DNA of 64,000 bases. Source: a virus. Positions 1 through 7,904 of this stretch are shown piece after piece. Location of the stretch: positions 1 through 64,000 of the IMG/VR virus record IMGVR_UViG_3300008261_000125. One strand, written 5' to 3'. Positions within the stretch are counted from its first letter, which is position 1, and every line of letters begins with the position of its first letter. Under the pieces are notes generated by a model. That model made no database searches and was not told where the DNA came from. It worked only from the letters and a program-made list of their open reading frames with translations. Position numbers and translations under genes: made by a program.

Positions 1-32
1 CAGAAATTATCCCTAATTTTGATGAAAAATAA
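1..32 (+). CDS. 3' end of an upstream gene (partial)
   Basis: The window opens inside a reading frame whose last codons give EIIPNFDEK followed by TAA at 30-32, two bases before the ATG of the next gene. Only nine residues are visible, so nothing can be said about function. The tight spacing fits the operon style of the rest of the block. The call rests only on frame and spacing. Confidence 0.4.
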   Translation, partial: EIIPNFDEK

Positions 33-34
33 AA

Positions 35-247
35 ATGGTAGCTATTCATGAATTACAGCAAATAATGTGGGTTACAACACCTCATGGTGATGGACAAGTG
101 TTATTCCTTATGGACTATGGAGTTCATGAAAACACAATATTTGTTGTAGCACTTGAAGAGACAGGTATAATTAAACATTACAATAGTAATGATGTAAGGT
201 TATGTAAAAACAATACAATAAAAATGAATATTGATGAAAACACTTGA
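35..247 (+). CDS. small hypothetical protein, SH3-like/beta-rich
   Basis: A 70-aa protein starting at the ATG two bases after the preceding stop. It has a beta-rich pattern (WVTTPHGDGQVLFLMDYG, then TIFVVALEETGIIKHYNSNDVRL) like small SH3/KOW-type phage domains. I do not recognise a named family. It overlaps the next gene, whose ATG is at 234, suggesting translational coupling. No catalytic motif is visible. Confidence 0.6.
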   Translation: MVAIHELQQIMWVTTPHGDGQVLFLMDYGVHENTIFVVALEETGIIKHYNSNDVRLCKNNTIKMNIDENT

Positions 248-557
248 AGAAATAGAAAACTTAATGTCTGATAAAAAATACACAGAGGAAGAGATGTTAT
301 TTATTTTTATGCAAGGAGCAGCCAAATTTGAGGAAAATAAAGATGTTGAAAATCTATCTAAAAACTTTAAACAGCTTATTAAAATTCTTGATTTGGCAAG
401 GCTTAAAATGTTAGTTATAGCTGAAAATGAATATACAGAAACAGATATAATAAATGCTATACATAATGTAGAATTAAAAGATAATAAAACTTCCTTTGAA
501 ATTTATAAAGGTATGAAAGAGTATTTGCACTCATTAAAAAAAGATGAAAAAAACTAA
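234..557 (+). CDS. hypothetical helical protein
   Basis: A 107-aa acidic, probably all-helical protein. An in-frame TTG lies at 231, but the ATG at 234 is the better start. It overlaps the gene before it by 14 nt and the helicase fragment after it by 14 nt, as in a coupled operon. No recognised domain; position next to a helicase suggests an early/replication role by context only. Confidence 0.6.
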   Translation: MKTLEEIENLMSDKKYTEEEMLFIFMQGAAKFEENKDVENLSKNFKQLIKILDLARLKMLVIAENEYTETDIINAIHNVELKDNKTSFEIYKGMKEYLHSLKKDEKN

Positions 558-1553
558 AGATCAAATACAAGAAGAAGCATTAACTGCTCTTAAATATGTA
601 AAAAGAGGAAGCATTGGAGTATCTGTTGGAGTTGGTAAAACCCTCATTGGATTAAAACATATGGCAAGTATGTATAATGATAGTTCATTCTTTTTAGTTA
701 TATTACTTTTAGTACTTATCTATCTCTTAATAAACAAGATTTGGACTATGATGCAGTGTATTTAGATGAGGCACATTCTATATTAGATTCTCATGATAAT
801 TGGTTGACTTGTTATAAAAACCACTTAATAGGACTAACAGGTACACCTCCTAAATACTCTACATCTCAGAAAGGAAAGCTCTTTAACAAACATATACCAA
901 TTGTATACAAGTATATTACAGATAAAGCAGTTAATGACAAAATTTTAAACGACTATGAAATCTTAATTCACAAGGTTAAACTAAACACAAAACAAAACAT
1001 AAAAGCAGGGAAAAGCCCCAAGCTATTCTACACATCAGAACATGCTAATTACCATTACTGGACTAATAGATGCAACTCAGCAACTTCTCCTAAAGAGCAA
1101 CAGATTGTGAGAATCATGAGAATGAAGGCATTAATGAGTTTTAAATCTAAAGAAGATCATGCTAAAAGGCTATTAGACTCTATAGATGATAAGGTTATAT
1201 TGTTTGCTAACACTCATGAACAAGCAGATAGTTTTGATATAGAAAGTTATCATAGTAAAAATATCAATTCTAAATATAATCTTGAGGATTTTAAGAAAGG
1301 TACAATTAATAAACTCTCTTGTGTATTACAATTAAGTGAGGGTATTAATATTCCTAATTTAAAACAAGGTATTATAATGCATGCTTATTCTGGTGGTAGT
1401 GCTAAGAGTCAACAAAGATTTGGTAGGTTGCTAAGGTTAAACCCTGATGAAAAATGTACTTTGCACATATTGTGTTATGAAAATACAATTGATGAACAAT
1501 GGGTTGCAAGTTGTTTAGAAGATCTAGATCAATCTAAAATTAAATGGTTATAA
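544..1553 (+). pseudogene. SF2 (DEAD/DEAH-like) helicase, broken by internal deletion and frameshift
   Basis: Two overlapping frames make one helicase. The first (544-765) carries motif I, GVSVGVGKT. The second (open across 741-1553) carries motif II (YLDEAH), motif III-like GLTGTPP and motif VI-like QQRFGRLLR. Read upstream of 741, the second frame gives ITFSTYLSLNKQD just before the DEAH box, a typical pre-motif-II segment. The first frame runs SSFFLV and then changes to an unlikely hydrophobic tail. The natural junction is therefore near 699/702. In SF2 helicases of this type some 50-70 residues (motif Ia region) normally separate GKT from this segment; here there are almost none. I infer a deletion with frame change, so the product should be inactive unless this is an assembly error. 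Family assignment is strong; the damage is read directly. Confidence 0.75.
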
Positions 1554-1556
1554 ATT

Positions 1557-1874
1557 ATGACAAAACAATCAATAAAATCAGTGGATGTAATTGGAATTAA
1601 CATGATGATAGCTCATGTCAGATGTGTATCAGAACTAATTCATAATCTTCCTGAACATAAATATGAATTTAAAGCTTACTTTAAAGAATTATTTACAGTA
1701 GTAAAGAAATATGAAAAAGCTCTTAATACCATGACTGATTATGAAAAAGACCCAGGCTCAAGAGAGCAGCAGGAGCAAATATATGATGACTTAATGGATG
1801 TTACATATCAAATTAGAGAAATTATATTAAACAAACAAAAAGAAGAAGATGGAAGTAATGGATCCGGAAATTGA
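1557..1874 (+). CDS. hypothetical helical protein
   Basis: A 105-aa protein starting at ATG in the recurrent AATTATG context, three bases after the helicase stop. Mostly helical, with a charged C-terminal tail (KQKEEDGSNGSGN). It overlaps the start of the ClpS-like gene by 26 nt, so the two are likely co-translated. I do not recognise a family. Confidence 0.6.
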   Translation: MTKQSIKSVDVIGINMMIAHVRCVSELIHNLPEHKYEFKAYFKELFTVVKKYEKALNTMTDYEKDPGSREQQEQIYDDLMDVTYQIREIILNKQKEEDGSNGSGN

Positions 1875-2133
1875 TGTTCAGTTAGACTCTGAAATCAAAG
1901 AAATGATTGAACCACAAAGAGTAATTATGTTGTACAATGATGAAGTAAATACATTTGAACATGTAATAGAGTGTTTAATGAGCTATTGTAGTCACTCAGT
2001 AGAGCAAGCAACACAAATAAGTCTGATTGTCCACCATAATGGTAAGTGTGATATAAAACATGGTAGTTTTAAAACACTAGAGCCTATTTACCAAACTTTA
2101 TTAGAAAAGCAATTATCTGTAAAAATTAATTAA
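1849..2133 (+). CDS. ClpS-like adaptor protein
   Basis: A 94-aa protein matching the ClpS core, the adaptor that hands N-degron substrates to ClpA/ClpC. The segment VIMLYNDEVNTFEHVI (about residues 25-40) matches the VxLxNDDxxTxxxVI strand-loop-helix of ClpS. Asn30/Asp31 correspond to the known N-end residue-binding pair. LIVHHNGKC (59-67) holds the pocket histidine (His62 or His63). EQATQ (52-56) fits the following helix. The protein lacks the long flexible N-terminal extension of some bacterial ClpS proteins. Start could be 1849 or the second ATG at 1858. A phage ClpS could redirect host Clp proteolysis or protect phage proteins; that role is inference. Assignment to ClpS is strong from pattern. 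Confidence 0.85.
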   Translation: MEVMDPEIDVQLDSEIKEMIEPQRVIMLYNDEVNTFEHVIECLMSYCSHSVEQATQISLIVHHNGKCDIKHGSFKTLEPIYQTLLEKQLSVKIN

Positions 2134-2142
2134 TTTAGTGCT

Positions 2143-2391
2143 ATGATGACAAAACAAGAAGAATTGACTTTAATGCAAAATTCTCATTTGAGACCATTAA
2201 CAACTAATGTTAAAAACTTAAAACCTATTACTTGGTTAAATACATGGGATTACAAAAGTACACTACATGATGTTACATTTAAGACCACAACTCCACCACC
2301 AGTAGTTAATTCATTAATTAGTTCTGAAACTGTAGACTTAAGACCATTAAAAAATACTACATTCTACAAAATTAAAATTAAAAGAAATTAA
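2143..2391 (+). CDS. hypothetical protein
   Basis: An 82-aa basic protein beginning with two consecutive ATGs (2143 and 2146). It contains the repeated short motif LRPL (HLRPLTTN and DLRPLKNT) at its two ends and a Pro-rich middle (TTTPPPVV). No family recognised. It lies nine bases after the ClpS-like gene on the same strand. Confidence 0.5.
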   Translation: MMTKQEELTLMQNSHLRPLTTNVKNLKPITWLNTWDYKSTLHDVTFKTTTPPPVVNSLISSETVDLRPLKNTTFYKIKIKRN

Positions 2392-2402
2392 TATATTTGT
2401 GT

Positions 2403-2708
2403 ATGCCAGTTACAGCCTTAAAAATAGGAGAAGTCAAAATAAAGTTTATGACAACTCCAACTCAATATGTTCAGAAAGAAGATGAATATAAAGACTTTAC
2501 AAAAGTTGAAGTGTGTGTATGTAATGAAGAGTTTATACCTATTGGTACACCTTCAGTAAGTATCCATGAAGACCCTGAATCAAAGTTTCATGCTGATTTA
2601 AGATTAGAATCTTCTAAATACAATCATTTTATTCCTGAAGAATCAACCAATCCAGAATGGAATCCTGGATATAAAGAAGAAGAAAATGGAAGTGAAAGTA
2701 CCCTTTGA
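2403..2708 (+). CDS. hypothetical beta-rich protein
   Basis: A 101-aa protein from the ATG at 2403; an in-frame TTG at 2397 is less likely. The N-terminal half alternates hydrophobic and charged residues (ALKIGEVKIKFMTTPTQYV; KVEVCVC), suggesting beta strands; the C-terminus is acidic. The sequence TATATTTG sits three bases before the ATG and resembles a Bacteroides -7 element. The 3' end overlaps the next gene by 23 nt. Function unknown. Confidence 0.55.
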   Translation: MPVTALKIGEVKIKFMTTPTQYVQKEDEYKDFTKVEVCVCNEEFIPIGTPSVSIHEDPESKFHADLRLESSKYNHFIPEESTNPEWNPGYKEEENGSESTL

Positions 2709-3003
2709 AGTTACATGTGTAGATGCTAAAAACAAGCCTAATGATATTCCTAACAGTAAATGGTTAGTAGAAGGTCAGAAATACACAGTAGTTAAAGTTG
2801 CTAAGTTATTAATACAGGGAGGTATGATCGGTTTCAAATTAGAAGAAATCAATATTGATGATTACTTTCCTTACCAATTCTTTGCAGCCAATAGGTTTTC
2901 CATTCCATTAAATGATGCTTGGAACATAGAAGAAGAACTAGAAAGATTGTTAGAAGAAGCTAAACAAGAACATAGAGAATTAGAAATTGAGTATACTAAA
3001 TAA
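2686..3003 (+). CDS. hypothetical protein, SH3-like N-terminus with acidic helical tail
   Basis: A 105-aa protein. Residues 1-75 look like a small beta-barrel (FEVTCVDAKNKP, SKWLVEGQKYTVVKVAKL, IGFKLEEINID, PYQFFAANRF), a style common in small conserved phage proteins. Residues 80-105 form an acidic amphipathic helix. It starts inside the 3' end of the preceding gene. I know of no function. Confidence 0.6.
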   Translation: MEVKVPFEVTCVDAKNKPNDIPNSKWLVEGQKYTVVKVAKLLIQGGMIGFKLEEINIDDYFPYQFFAANRFSIPLNDAWNIEEELERLLEEAKQEHRELEIEYTK

Positions 3004-3017
3004 TTAAACTAAAAATT

Positions 3018-3167
3018 ATGTCACAACCAACAACCCCTCAAAACCAACCTCAATCTCAACCAGTAAAAGGTGGTGAATTATTTAAAAAAACAGCTGAAGA
3101 AAGAAAAGCAGTTAAAGCAGCTATCTCCTTTTGGAAAAGATCACAAAGAACCAATAATGCAAAATAA
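3018..3167 (+). CDS. small hypothetical protein (49 aa)
   Basis: A short reading frame from an ATG in the AAAAATTATG context, 14 bases after the previous stop. It has a Gln/Pro-rich start (MSQPTTPQNQPQSQP) and a basic helical end (FKKTAEERKAVKAAISFW). The stop at 3165-3167 overlaps the ATG of the next gene at 3157. The start context and the close fit between neighbours support it as a real gene. No family recognised. Confidence 0.5.
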   Translation: MSQPTTPQNQPQSQPVKGGELFKKTAEERKAVKAAISFWKRSQRTNNAK

Positions 3168-3564
3168 AACAGACAACATGTTTACCTCTTCTTTAAAGAA
3201 AGAAAATGGTAAACTTGTCTATTTTAAACCTAGTGATAATCAGTTATATAAATTATTTGTAGATAGTCTTGCAGAAGGACAAACTGTAGAAGTATTTTTT
3301 GATGCCAATATTGATGATGGTACATTAGCCCAGCTGGCTAAAATTCATAAATGTATAAGAGAAATAGCAAAAGAAACAGGAGCAGGCTTTGAAGAAACTA
3401 AGAGATTAGTTACTAAAAAAGCAGGCTTATGTTTTGAAAAAGAAATAGATGGAGAGACAAAAGAATACTATAAATCTTTTAGTATTGCTTCTAAATCTGA
3501 ATTAAGTTCTGTAATAGAAACTATTATGGAAATATCAGATTTATTAGGAATTAATCTTTTTTAA
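3157..3564 (+). CDS. conserved phage protein, possibly NinB/recombination-like
   Basis: A 135-aa protein. The frame is open upstream to a GTG at 3070, but the ATG at 3157, overlapping the preceding stop, is the likely start. Residues around 50-75 (DDGTLAQLAKIHKCIREIAKETG) and the C-terminal SKSELSSVIETIMEISDLLGI recall the helical layout of NinB-like and related phage recombination accessory proteins. This similarity is from memory and weak. The 3' end overlaps the convergent gene at 3551-3853 by 14 nt. Confidence 0.6.
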   Translation: MQNKTDNMFTSSLKKENGKLVYFKPSDNQLYKLFVDSLAEGQTVEVFFDANIDDGTLAQLAKIHKCIREIAKETGAGFEETKRLVTKKAGLCFEKEIDGETKEYYKSFSIASKSELSSVIETIMEISDLLGINLF

Positions 3565-3853
3565 ACTCTTCCTCAGAAGGTAATTCATATTCTTCCTCAA
3601 CAGTTTTGTTTTGCTTTTCAGCTGAAGTTTCAATTTCATAAAGCAAAATTAATAAGTTGTACATGTTTTGATCTTGTAGATTCTCTGCTGGTTTTTGATT
3701 TTTAAAATTATCTAATAATTTTCTATAATCTTCCAATGGAGATTCTTGAGCTAATCCTAAACATGTGTTGCGTAATACTTTGTAAAATGCACCAGATACT
3801 TGAATATCAATAATTGCTGAATCTTGTATTGTTTTTAATTTAATTTTTTCCAT
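3551..3853 (-). CDS. hypothetical acidic protein, the only minus-strand gene in this block
   Basis: A 100-aa protein read opposite to its neighbours. It begins at an ATG (3853-3851) and shares a 25-nt intergenic region with the divergent uracil-DNA glycosylase gene. The N-terminus is beta-like (IKLKTIQDSAIIDIQVSG), followed by helices and a Glu-rich tail (EEEYELPSEEEF). TATATTTG on the minus strand lies four bases before the ATG. It overlaps the convergent gene by 14 nt. No family recognised; coding is supported by composition and a clean ATG. Confidence 0.6.
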   Translation of the reverse strand: MEKIKLKTIQDSAIIDIQVSGAFYKVLRNTCLGLAQESPLEDYRKLLDNFKNQKPAENLQDQNMYNLLILLYEIETSAEKQNKTVEEEYELPSEEEFKKD

Positions 3854-3878
3854 GCATCAAATATACAAATAATATAAT

Positions 3879-4595
3879 ATGAATAAATTAGATGAAGTAG
3901 ACTTAGAAGAAGTTAAAACAAAACTGTATAATAACCTGAAAGAATCAGGATGGGGAGATAAGCTTAAAACTTTCCTACTAAGCAATGACTTTCATGTAGT
4001 ATTGGAAACATTACTTAATGAGGCTAGAGCAGGTAAAAGGTTTACCCCTGTAGCAAAACAAATATTTAGAGCATTCCAAGAATGTCCCTATGATAAATTA
4101 AAAGTAGTAATAATAGGTCAAGATCCTTACCCTCAGCCATATGTAGCTGATGGTATATCATTCTCATGTAGTAATACTAATAGAGCAGAAGCATCATTAA
4201 GGTATATGTTCAAAGCTATAGAGGATAACATCTACAAGGATGGGTATAACTGGGATCCAGATTTAGCAAGATGGTCTAACCAAGGAATGTTATTGATTAA
4301 TTGTGCATTTACAACTAACATTCACAAAGTTGGAGCACATTATGAATTATGGAAACCTTTTCTATCCTTCTTATTAGATCATCTCTCTACTACTAATAAT
4401 GGACTTATATATGTATTCTTAGGAAAAAAAGCTCAAGAATGGGCTGACCATGTATCAGATAGTAATTTTAAAATATTTGCCAGTCATCCTGCATCAGCTG
4501 CTTATAAAGAGCAACAAAAGTGGGATGGAGAGAACATATTTGCTGATATAAGTCAGTTAGTTCATAAACAATACAATGAAAAAATCATATGGTAA
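3879..4595 (+). CDS. ung: uracil-DNA glycosylase, family 1
   Basis: A 238-aa protein, the usual size for Ung. GQDPYP (80-85) is the water-activating motif with the catalytic Asp, continuing as PYVADGISFS like the family pattern. LLINCAFTT matches the uracil-recognition Asn motif. SHPASAAY (from about 202) corresponds to the HPSPLS leucine/minor-groove loop. The enzyme removes uracil from DNA to begin base-excision repair. UDG genes are known in crAss-like phages. It overlaps the following gene by 7 nt and is divergent from the minus-strand gene. Start is the ATG at 3879. No defect is visible. Confidence 0.93.
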   Translation: MNKLDEVDLEEVKTKLYNNLKESGWGDKLKTFLLSNDFHVVLETLLNEARAGKRFTPVAKQIFRAFQECPYDKLKVVIIGQDPYPQPYVADGISFSCSNTNRAEASLRYMFKAIEDNIYKDGYNWDPDLARWSNQGMLLINCAFTTNIHKVGAHYELWKPFLSFLLDHLSTTNNGLIYVFLGKKAQEWADHVSDSNFKIFASHPASAAYKEQQKWDGENIFADISQLVHKQYNEKIIW

Positions 4596-5074
4596 ATGAA
4601 AGATTAGTAAAAATTAAAGAAGATGCTAGATATGATGTAGCTAAATTTTCCAAAGAGTTTAATAATAAGTATGGAGTATATCCTGTAGTGATGTATAAGA
4701 TTGTTAATGACAATCAAAACCTTAAAATTGTCCCTATTGATAAAGTTGAGAAGATTGTTGATAGATTAATTAAAGATTATTATGGTGAAAATTATTCAAT
4801 CTGGTTGAGAAAAAGATATAAGTTTCTTATGGAATATAAACAGGTGATGTTTAAAATTTTATATGATATGGGTTATACTTATTCAGTATTAAGTAAGTAC
4901 TTTAAGTATGCACATTGTACTATATTGTATTCTAATAACACAGTGAATGGTTATATTAAAATTAAAGATGAAAAAATAATTAACATTTATAATCAAATAT
5001 TATATGAAATCAACAAAGAATCTGGGACTTTTGACATTATTCAATGGGATGACCCAGGAAAAACTAACCCCTAA
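4589..5074 (+). CDS. DnaA domain IV-like DNA-binding protein
   Basis: A 161-aa protein. Residues 85-135 resemble the C-terminal DNA-binding domain of DnaA: a helix (KQVMFKILYDM), then GYTYSVLSKYFKYAHCTIL at about 95-113, matching the DnaA signature in which a His-x-Thr-hydrophobic element follows the recognition turn. The N-terminal part has no AAA+ motif, so this is not a full DnaA. A role in origin recognition or regulation is inferred from the neighbouring helicase and primase genes. It overlaps the UDG gene by 7 nt and the next gene by 26 nt. Confidence 0.65.
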   Translation: MVNERLVKIKEDARYDVAKFSKEFNNKYGVYPVVMYKIVNDNQNLKIVPIDKVEKIVDRLIKDYYGENYSIWLRKRYKFLMEYKQVMFKILYDMGYTYSVLSKYFKYAHCTILYSNNTVNGYIKIKDEKIINIYNQILYEINKESGTFDIIQWDDPGKTNP

Positions 5075-5624
5075 CCAATTCTATCTTCTTTATTGTATGA
5101 AGACTGGGATATCTCCTACTGATATAAACATACATGTAGAATTAAGAGAACTAATTAATTCTGAATGGGTAAATAAAGTAGTAGATGAATATGTTCTTAC
5201 ACCAAAGAGTATTGCTATTGTTAACAAAATTGAATCCTATTTTAATACACAGCATAAGAAATCTAATAATGCTTTAATGGGAGAAGGTTTTGAAGAGAAT
5301 GCTCAGAAGTATAATGAACTATTTCCTAAGAGAAAACTTGGTAGTGGTAAGCCTGCAAGATCTCATATTAAGAACATTGTCACTGCTTTTAAATGGTTCT
5401 TTGAGAATTATGATTATTCATGGGATGTTATTCTTCATGCAACAGAGTTATATTTGGAAAAAGAAGAAGAAACTGGGTATAAATACACAAGAACATCACA
5501 GTATTTTATTAAAAAGCAAGATGTATCTGATAAAAGTATTAACTCAGAGCTGGCTAATTTTTGTCAATTATCTATTGATGGTGAAGAATTTGAGAAACCA
5601 CAATTTACAGAAAAAGTGTTTTAA
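5049..5624 (+). CDS. conserved hypothetical protein (replication-associated by context)
   Basis: A 191-aa protein, start taken at ATG 5049 (MTQEKLTPNQF); the frame is open further upstream from 5004 inside the previous gene. The N-terminal third looks like a winged-helix (LTPNQFYLLYCMKTGI, later EYVLTPKSIAIVNKI). The central part (KAFKWFFENYDYSWDVI-like region) is aromatic and helical. It lies between a DnaA-like gene and the DnaB-type helicase, so a helicase-loader or initiator role is possible, but no diagnostic motif is seen. A promoter begins just after its stop. Confidence 0.6.
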   Translation: MTQEKLTPNQFYLLYCMKTGISPTDINIHVELRELINSEWVNKVVDEYVLTPKSIAIVNKIESYFNTQHKKSNNALMGEGFEENAQKYNELFPKRKLGSGKPARSHIKNIVTAFKWFFENYDYSWDVILHATELYLEKEEETGYKYTRTSQYFIKKQDVSDKSINSELANFCQLSIDGEEFEKPQFTEKVF

Positions 5625-5627
5625 TGA

Positions 5628-5659
5628 TTTGTATGTAAACTGCTTTTTTTGTAAGTTTG
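5628..5659 (+). promoter_or_regulatory. Bacteroides-type promoter for the helicase gene
   Basis: TTTG at 5628-5631 is followed after 20 bases by TAAGTTTG at 5652-5659. This fits the established Bacteroidetes primary-sigma consensus (TTTG, about 19-21 bases, TAnnTTTG). The expected start of transcription near 5666 gives a roughly 28-nt AC-rich leader containing AACAAACCAACAA at 5673-5685 before the ATG at 5694. It sits in one of the few real intergenic gaps of the block. Confidence 0.6.
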
Positions 5660-5693
5660 GTATAGTTTAACCAACAAACCAACAATCCTACAC

Positions 5694-6683
5694 ATGACTA
5701 ACACTAAGTGGAAGACTCAAAGAGAGGCCTTCATAGAATCCTTATCTTATCTAGATGATAGGAGAAAAGGTAAGATTACAAGTTTAAAAACACCTTGGCA
5801 AGCCTTTAACAATGCAACTACTAATGGTATAGAATGGCACAGTACAACTGTTATTGGTGCTAGACCTGCTACTGGTAAGACAGCTGTTAAGAACTTGCTT
5901 GTTAATGGTGCTTTTAAACATAATCCAACAACTGACTTTAGAGTACTAGAGTTTCAATTTGAAATGGTAGGTAAAGTATCAGCAATCAGAGAGTATGTAA
6001 CTCATACAGAATTAAGTTACAAAGCTTTATGTAGTGCTGAAAATCCTTTAGATGATGATAATTTTGAGAAATGTAGAGTCTATGCTAAAGAGAAAATAAA
6101 GTTTCCTATAGACATTATAGAGGAGCCTTGTAATATTCTTGAATTTCAACAGATTATACATGATTATATGGCAATGCACATGTATACTGATAGTAATGGT
6201 GATAAGAAATATAGAAACACTGTTATTACATTGGATCATTCAATCTTATTAAAGAGAGCACCTTTTGAAAGAGATGTTTATGAAACATTATACTCTTTAG
6301 GAGAAGCAGTCACATTTCTTAAAAGAAAATATCCTATTGCTTTCATCATCCTCAGCCAGCTTAATAGAAATATTGATGCTCCAGAGAGGAATGAAGATGG
6401 TAAATATGGTAATTACATTTTAGAGTCAGACATATTTGGTTCAGATGCTTTACTCCAACATGCAGACACAGTAATTGGTCTTAATAGACCAGGTAAACAG
6501 AAAATAAACTATTATGGTGTAGATAGATATATTATCAACAAAGACCCTTTCATTTTAGTAATGCACTTTCTAAAGTCTAGAAATGGTGAAACAGGACTAG
6601 GTTTCTTTAGAACTGAATTTCACAAAATGAATATTGTTGAAATAGATGCACCACCAACACAAGAAAGAAGATTAAAAATATAA
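5694..6683 (+). CDS. DnaB-type replicative helicase (ATPase domain)
   Basis: A 329-aa RecA-fold SF4 helicase. Walker A is GARPATGKT (55-63). ITLDHSILL (about 178-186) is the Walker B strand with the acidic residue. IILSQLNRN (about 218-226) is the DnaB H3 motif. The C-terminal segment with HADTVIGLNRP and VMHFLKSRNGETG matches motif H4 with the arginine finger region. The N-terminal primase-binding domain of bacterial DnaB is absent, as in several phage helicases. It should unwind the fork ahead of the polymerase, working with the TOPRIM primase encoded at 8669. A near-consensus promoter precedes it. Confidence 0.88.
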   Translation: MTNTKWKTQREAFIESLSYLDDRRKGKITSLKTPWQAFNNATTNGIEWHSTTVIGARPATGKTAVKNLLVNGAFKHNPTTDFRVLEFQFEMVGKVSAIREYVTHTELSYKALCSAENPLDDDNFEKCRVYAKEKIKFPIDIIEEPCNILEFQQIIHDYMAMHMYTDSNGDKKYRNTVITLDHSILLKRAPFERDVYETLYSLGEAVTFLKRKYPIAFIILSQLNRNIDAPERNEDGKYGNYILESDIFGSDALLQHADTVIGLNRPGKQKINYYGVDRYIINKDPFILVMHFLKSRNGETGLGFFRTEFHKMNIVEIDAPPTQERRLKI

Positions 6684-6685
6684 TT

Positions 6686-7240
6686 ATGGGAATATCAACA
6701 GTAGACAAAGGAAAAGAAACAGTAGTAGACAAAAAAGAAAATTTAAAGAAACTAAGAGAGTTTCACAAAGCAACATTAGATAGAATAGGAGTACCTGTTG
6801 AATATCTTACTGGTAAAATGGCTTATAGACCATATGGTAGAGCAGAAGTTTATGTTAGTTTCTTTGACAATGAAATTAACAAAGGTCATGACATCTTTTT
6901 AGAATTTACTAATAGAGATTATATACCTGAAGATGTAAACAGAGTATTATACATGTGGAAATTTAATCCTCACTTTGAGGAAGAGTATGAAAAAACAGAA
7001 TCAGCAACTGGTACAACTAGTCCTAGATATTTGATTCCTGTTGATGAATTAGTAGTGATAAAAAACTATGGTGACAAGAGTGAACCAGAAAAATCACAGA
7101 AAGAATTAAGTTTTGATCTACCTGATCCTAGTATTGATCCTCCTATTAATGAGTTAAGTATTAGAGATTTGGCAGCTATTCTCTTAAACAAGCCAGTAAG
7201 TAATAAACAATGGTTAAATGAATTAATTAAACAAAAATGA
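6686..7240 (+). CDS. conserved hypothetical protein
   Basis: A 184-aa protein three bases after the helicase gene, in the AATTATG start context. It has a basic N-terminus, a beta-rich middle (RPYGRAEVYVSFFDNEI; HDIFLEFTNRDY) and an acidic Pro-rich linker (SFDLPDPSIDPPI) before a C-terminal helix ending NKQWLNELIKQK. Such a tail could be a docking element, but that is speculation. The TGA stop overlaps the ATG of the RecT-like gene. Confidence 0.6.
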   Translation: MGISTVDKGKETVVDKKENLKKLREFHKATLDRIGVPVEYLTGKMAYRPYGRAEVYVSFFDNEINKGHDIFLEFTNRDYIPEDVNRVLYMWKFNPHFEEEYEKTESATGTTSPRYLIPVDELVVIKNYGDKSEPEKSQKELSFDLPDPSIDPPINELSIRDLAAILLNKPVSNKQWLNELIKQK

Positions 7241-7869
7241 TGGACAATACACCAGTACAACAAGGAGAAGAACTAAAACAATTTCTACAAACATTAATTG
7301 ATTCAAAACAATTACCAGGTCATGTAAGAACTATAGAGCAGGCATTTACTATTGCTCAAATGGGTAAAGAGTTAGGTTTTCCTACAATGCAGGCTTTTCA
7401 TTACATTATTCCTATTCAAGGTAAACTAAGTCTAAGTGCTAAAGCAGTAGGTGCATTATTGAGAAAAGGTAATATAAAATATATTACTAAAGAAGATGGT
7501 GTATTTGCATATCCAGATGGTAGTACAGAACAATTTGCAATAAAGAAACCTGATGGTTCAACTCCATTAGATAGAAGAACTACAATAGAATTTTACAGAG
7601 ATGGTTTAGTAGAATCTTGTTCTTTTACATGGAAAGATGCAGAAGGTCAAGGGTTAACTACTAAAGACAATTGGAAAAGAATGCCTAAAGAAATGCTTTT
7701 TGCTAGATGTTTAGCAAAGGGTGCTAATAGGATTGGTCCAGATGTGCTACTAGGTCTTTATACAGCAGAAGAAATGGCTGATACATTCTTAAGAGAATCA
7801 GATGTAAGAAGAAATGATGATGGTACTATAGCAGAAGTAATAAACATAACAGCAACAGAAGTAAAATAA
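7237..7869 (+). CDS. RecT-like single-strand annealing protein
   Basis: A 210-aa protein. The pattern QAFTIAQMGKELGFPTMQAF followed by IIPIQGKLSLSAKAVGALL resembles RecT-type annealing proteins, where a helix leads to a core strand and a GKxxLxxxxxGhh segment. KEMLFARCLAKGANRIGPDV and a GLYTAEEM end also recall that family. It would anneal complementary strands, paired with the PD-(D/E)XK nuclease encoded at 16266 and the SSB downstream. Starts at 7237 or the adjacent ATG at 7240. Family membership is probable, not certain. Confidence 0.6.
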   Translation: MMDNTPVQQGEELKQFLQTLIDSKQLPGHVRTIEQAFTIAQMGKELGFPTMQAFHYIIPIQGKLSLSAKAVGALLRKGNIKYITKEDGVFAYPDGSTEQFAIKKPDGSTPLDRRTTIEFYRDGLVESCSFTWKDAEGQGLTTKDNWKRMPKEMLFARCLAKGANRIGPDVLLGLYTAEEMADTFLRESDVRRNDDGTIAEVINITATEVK

Positions 7870-7904
7870 CTCAATAAATAAATAAACAAATAAAAACAAT
7901 AACT

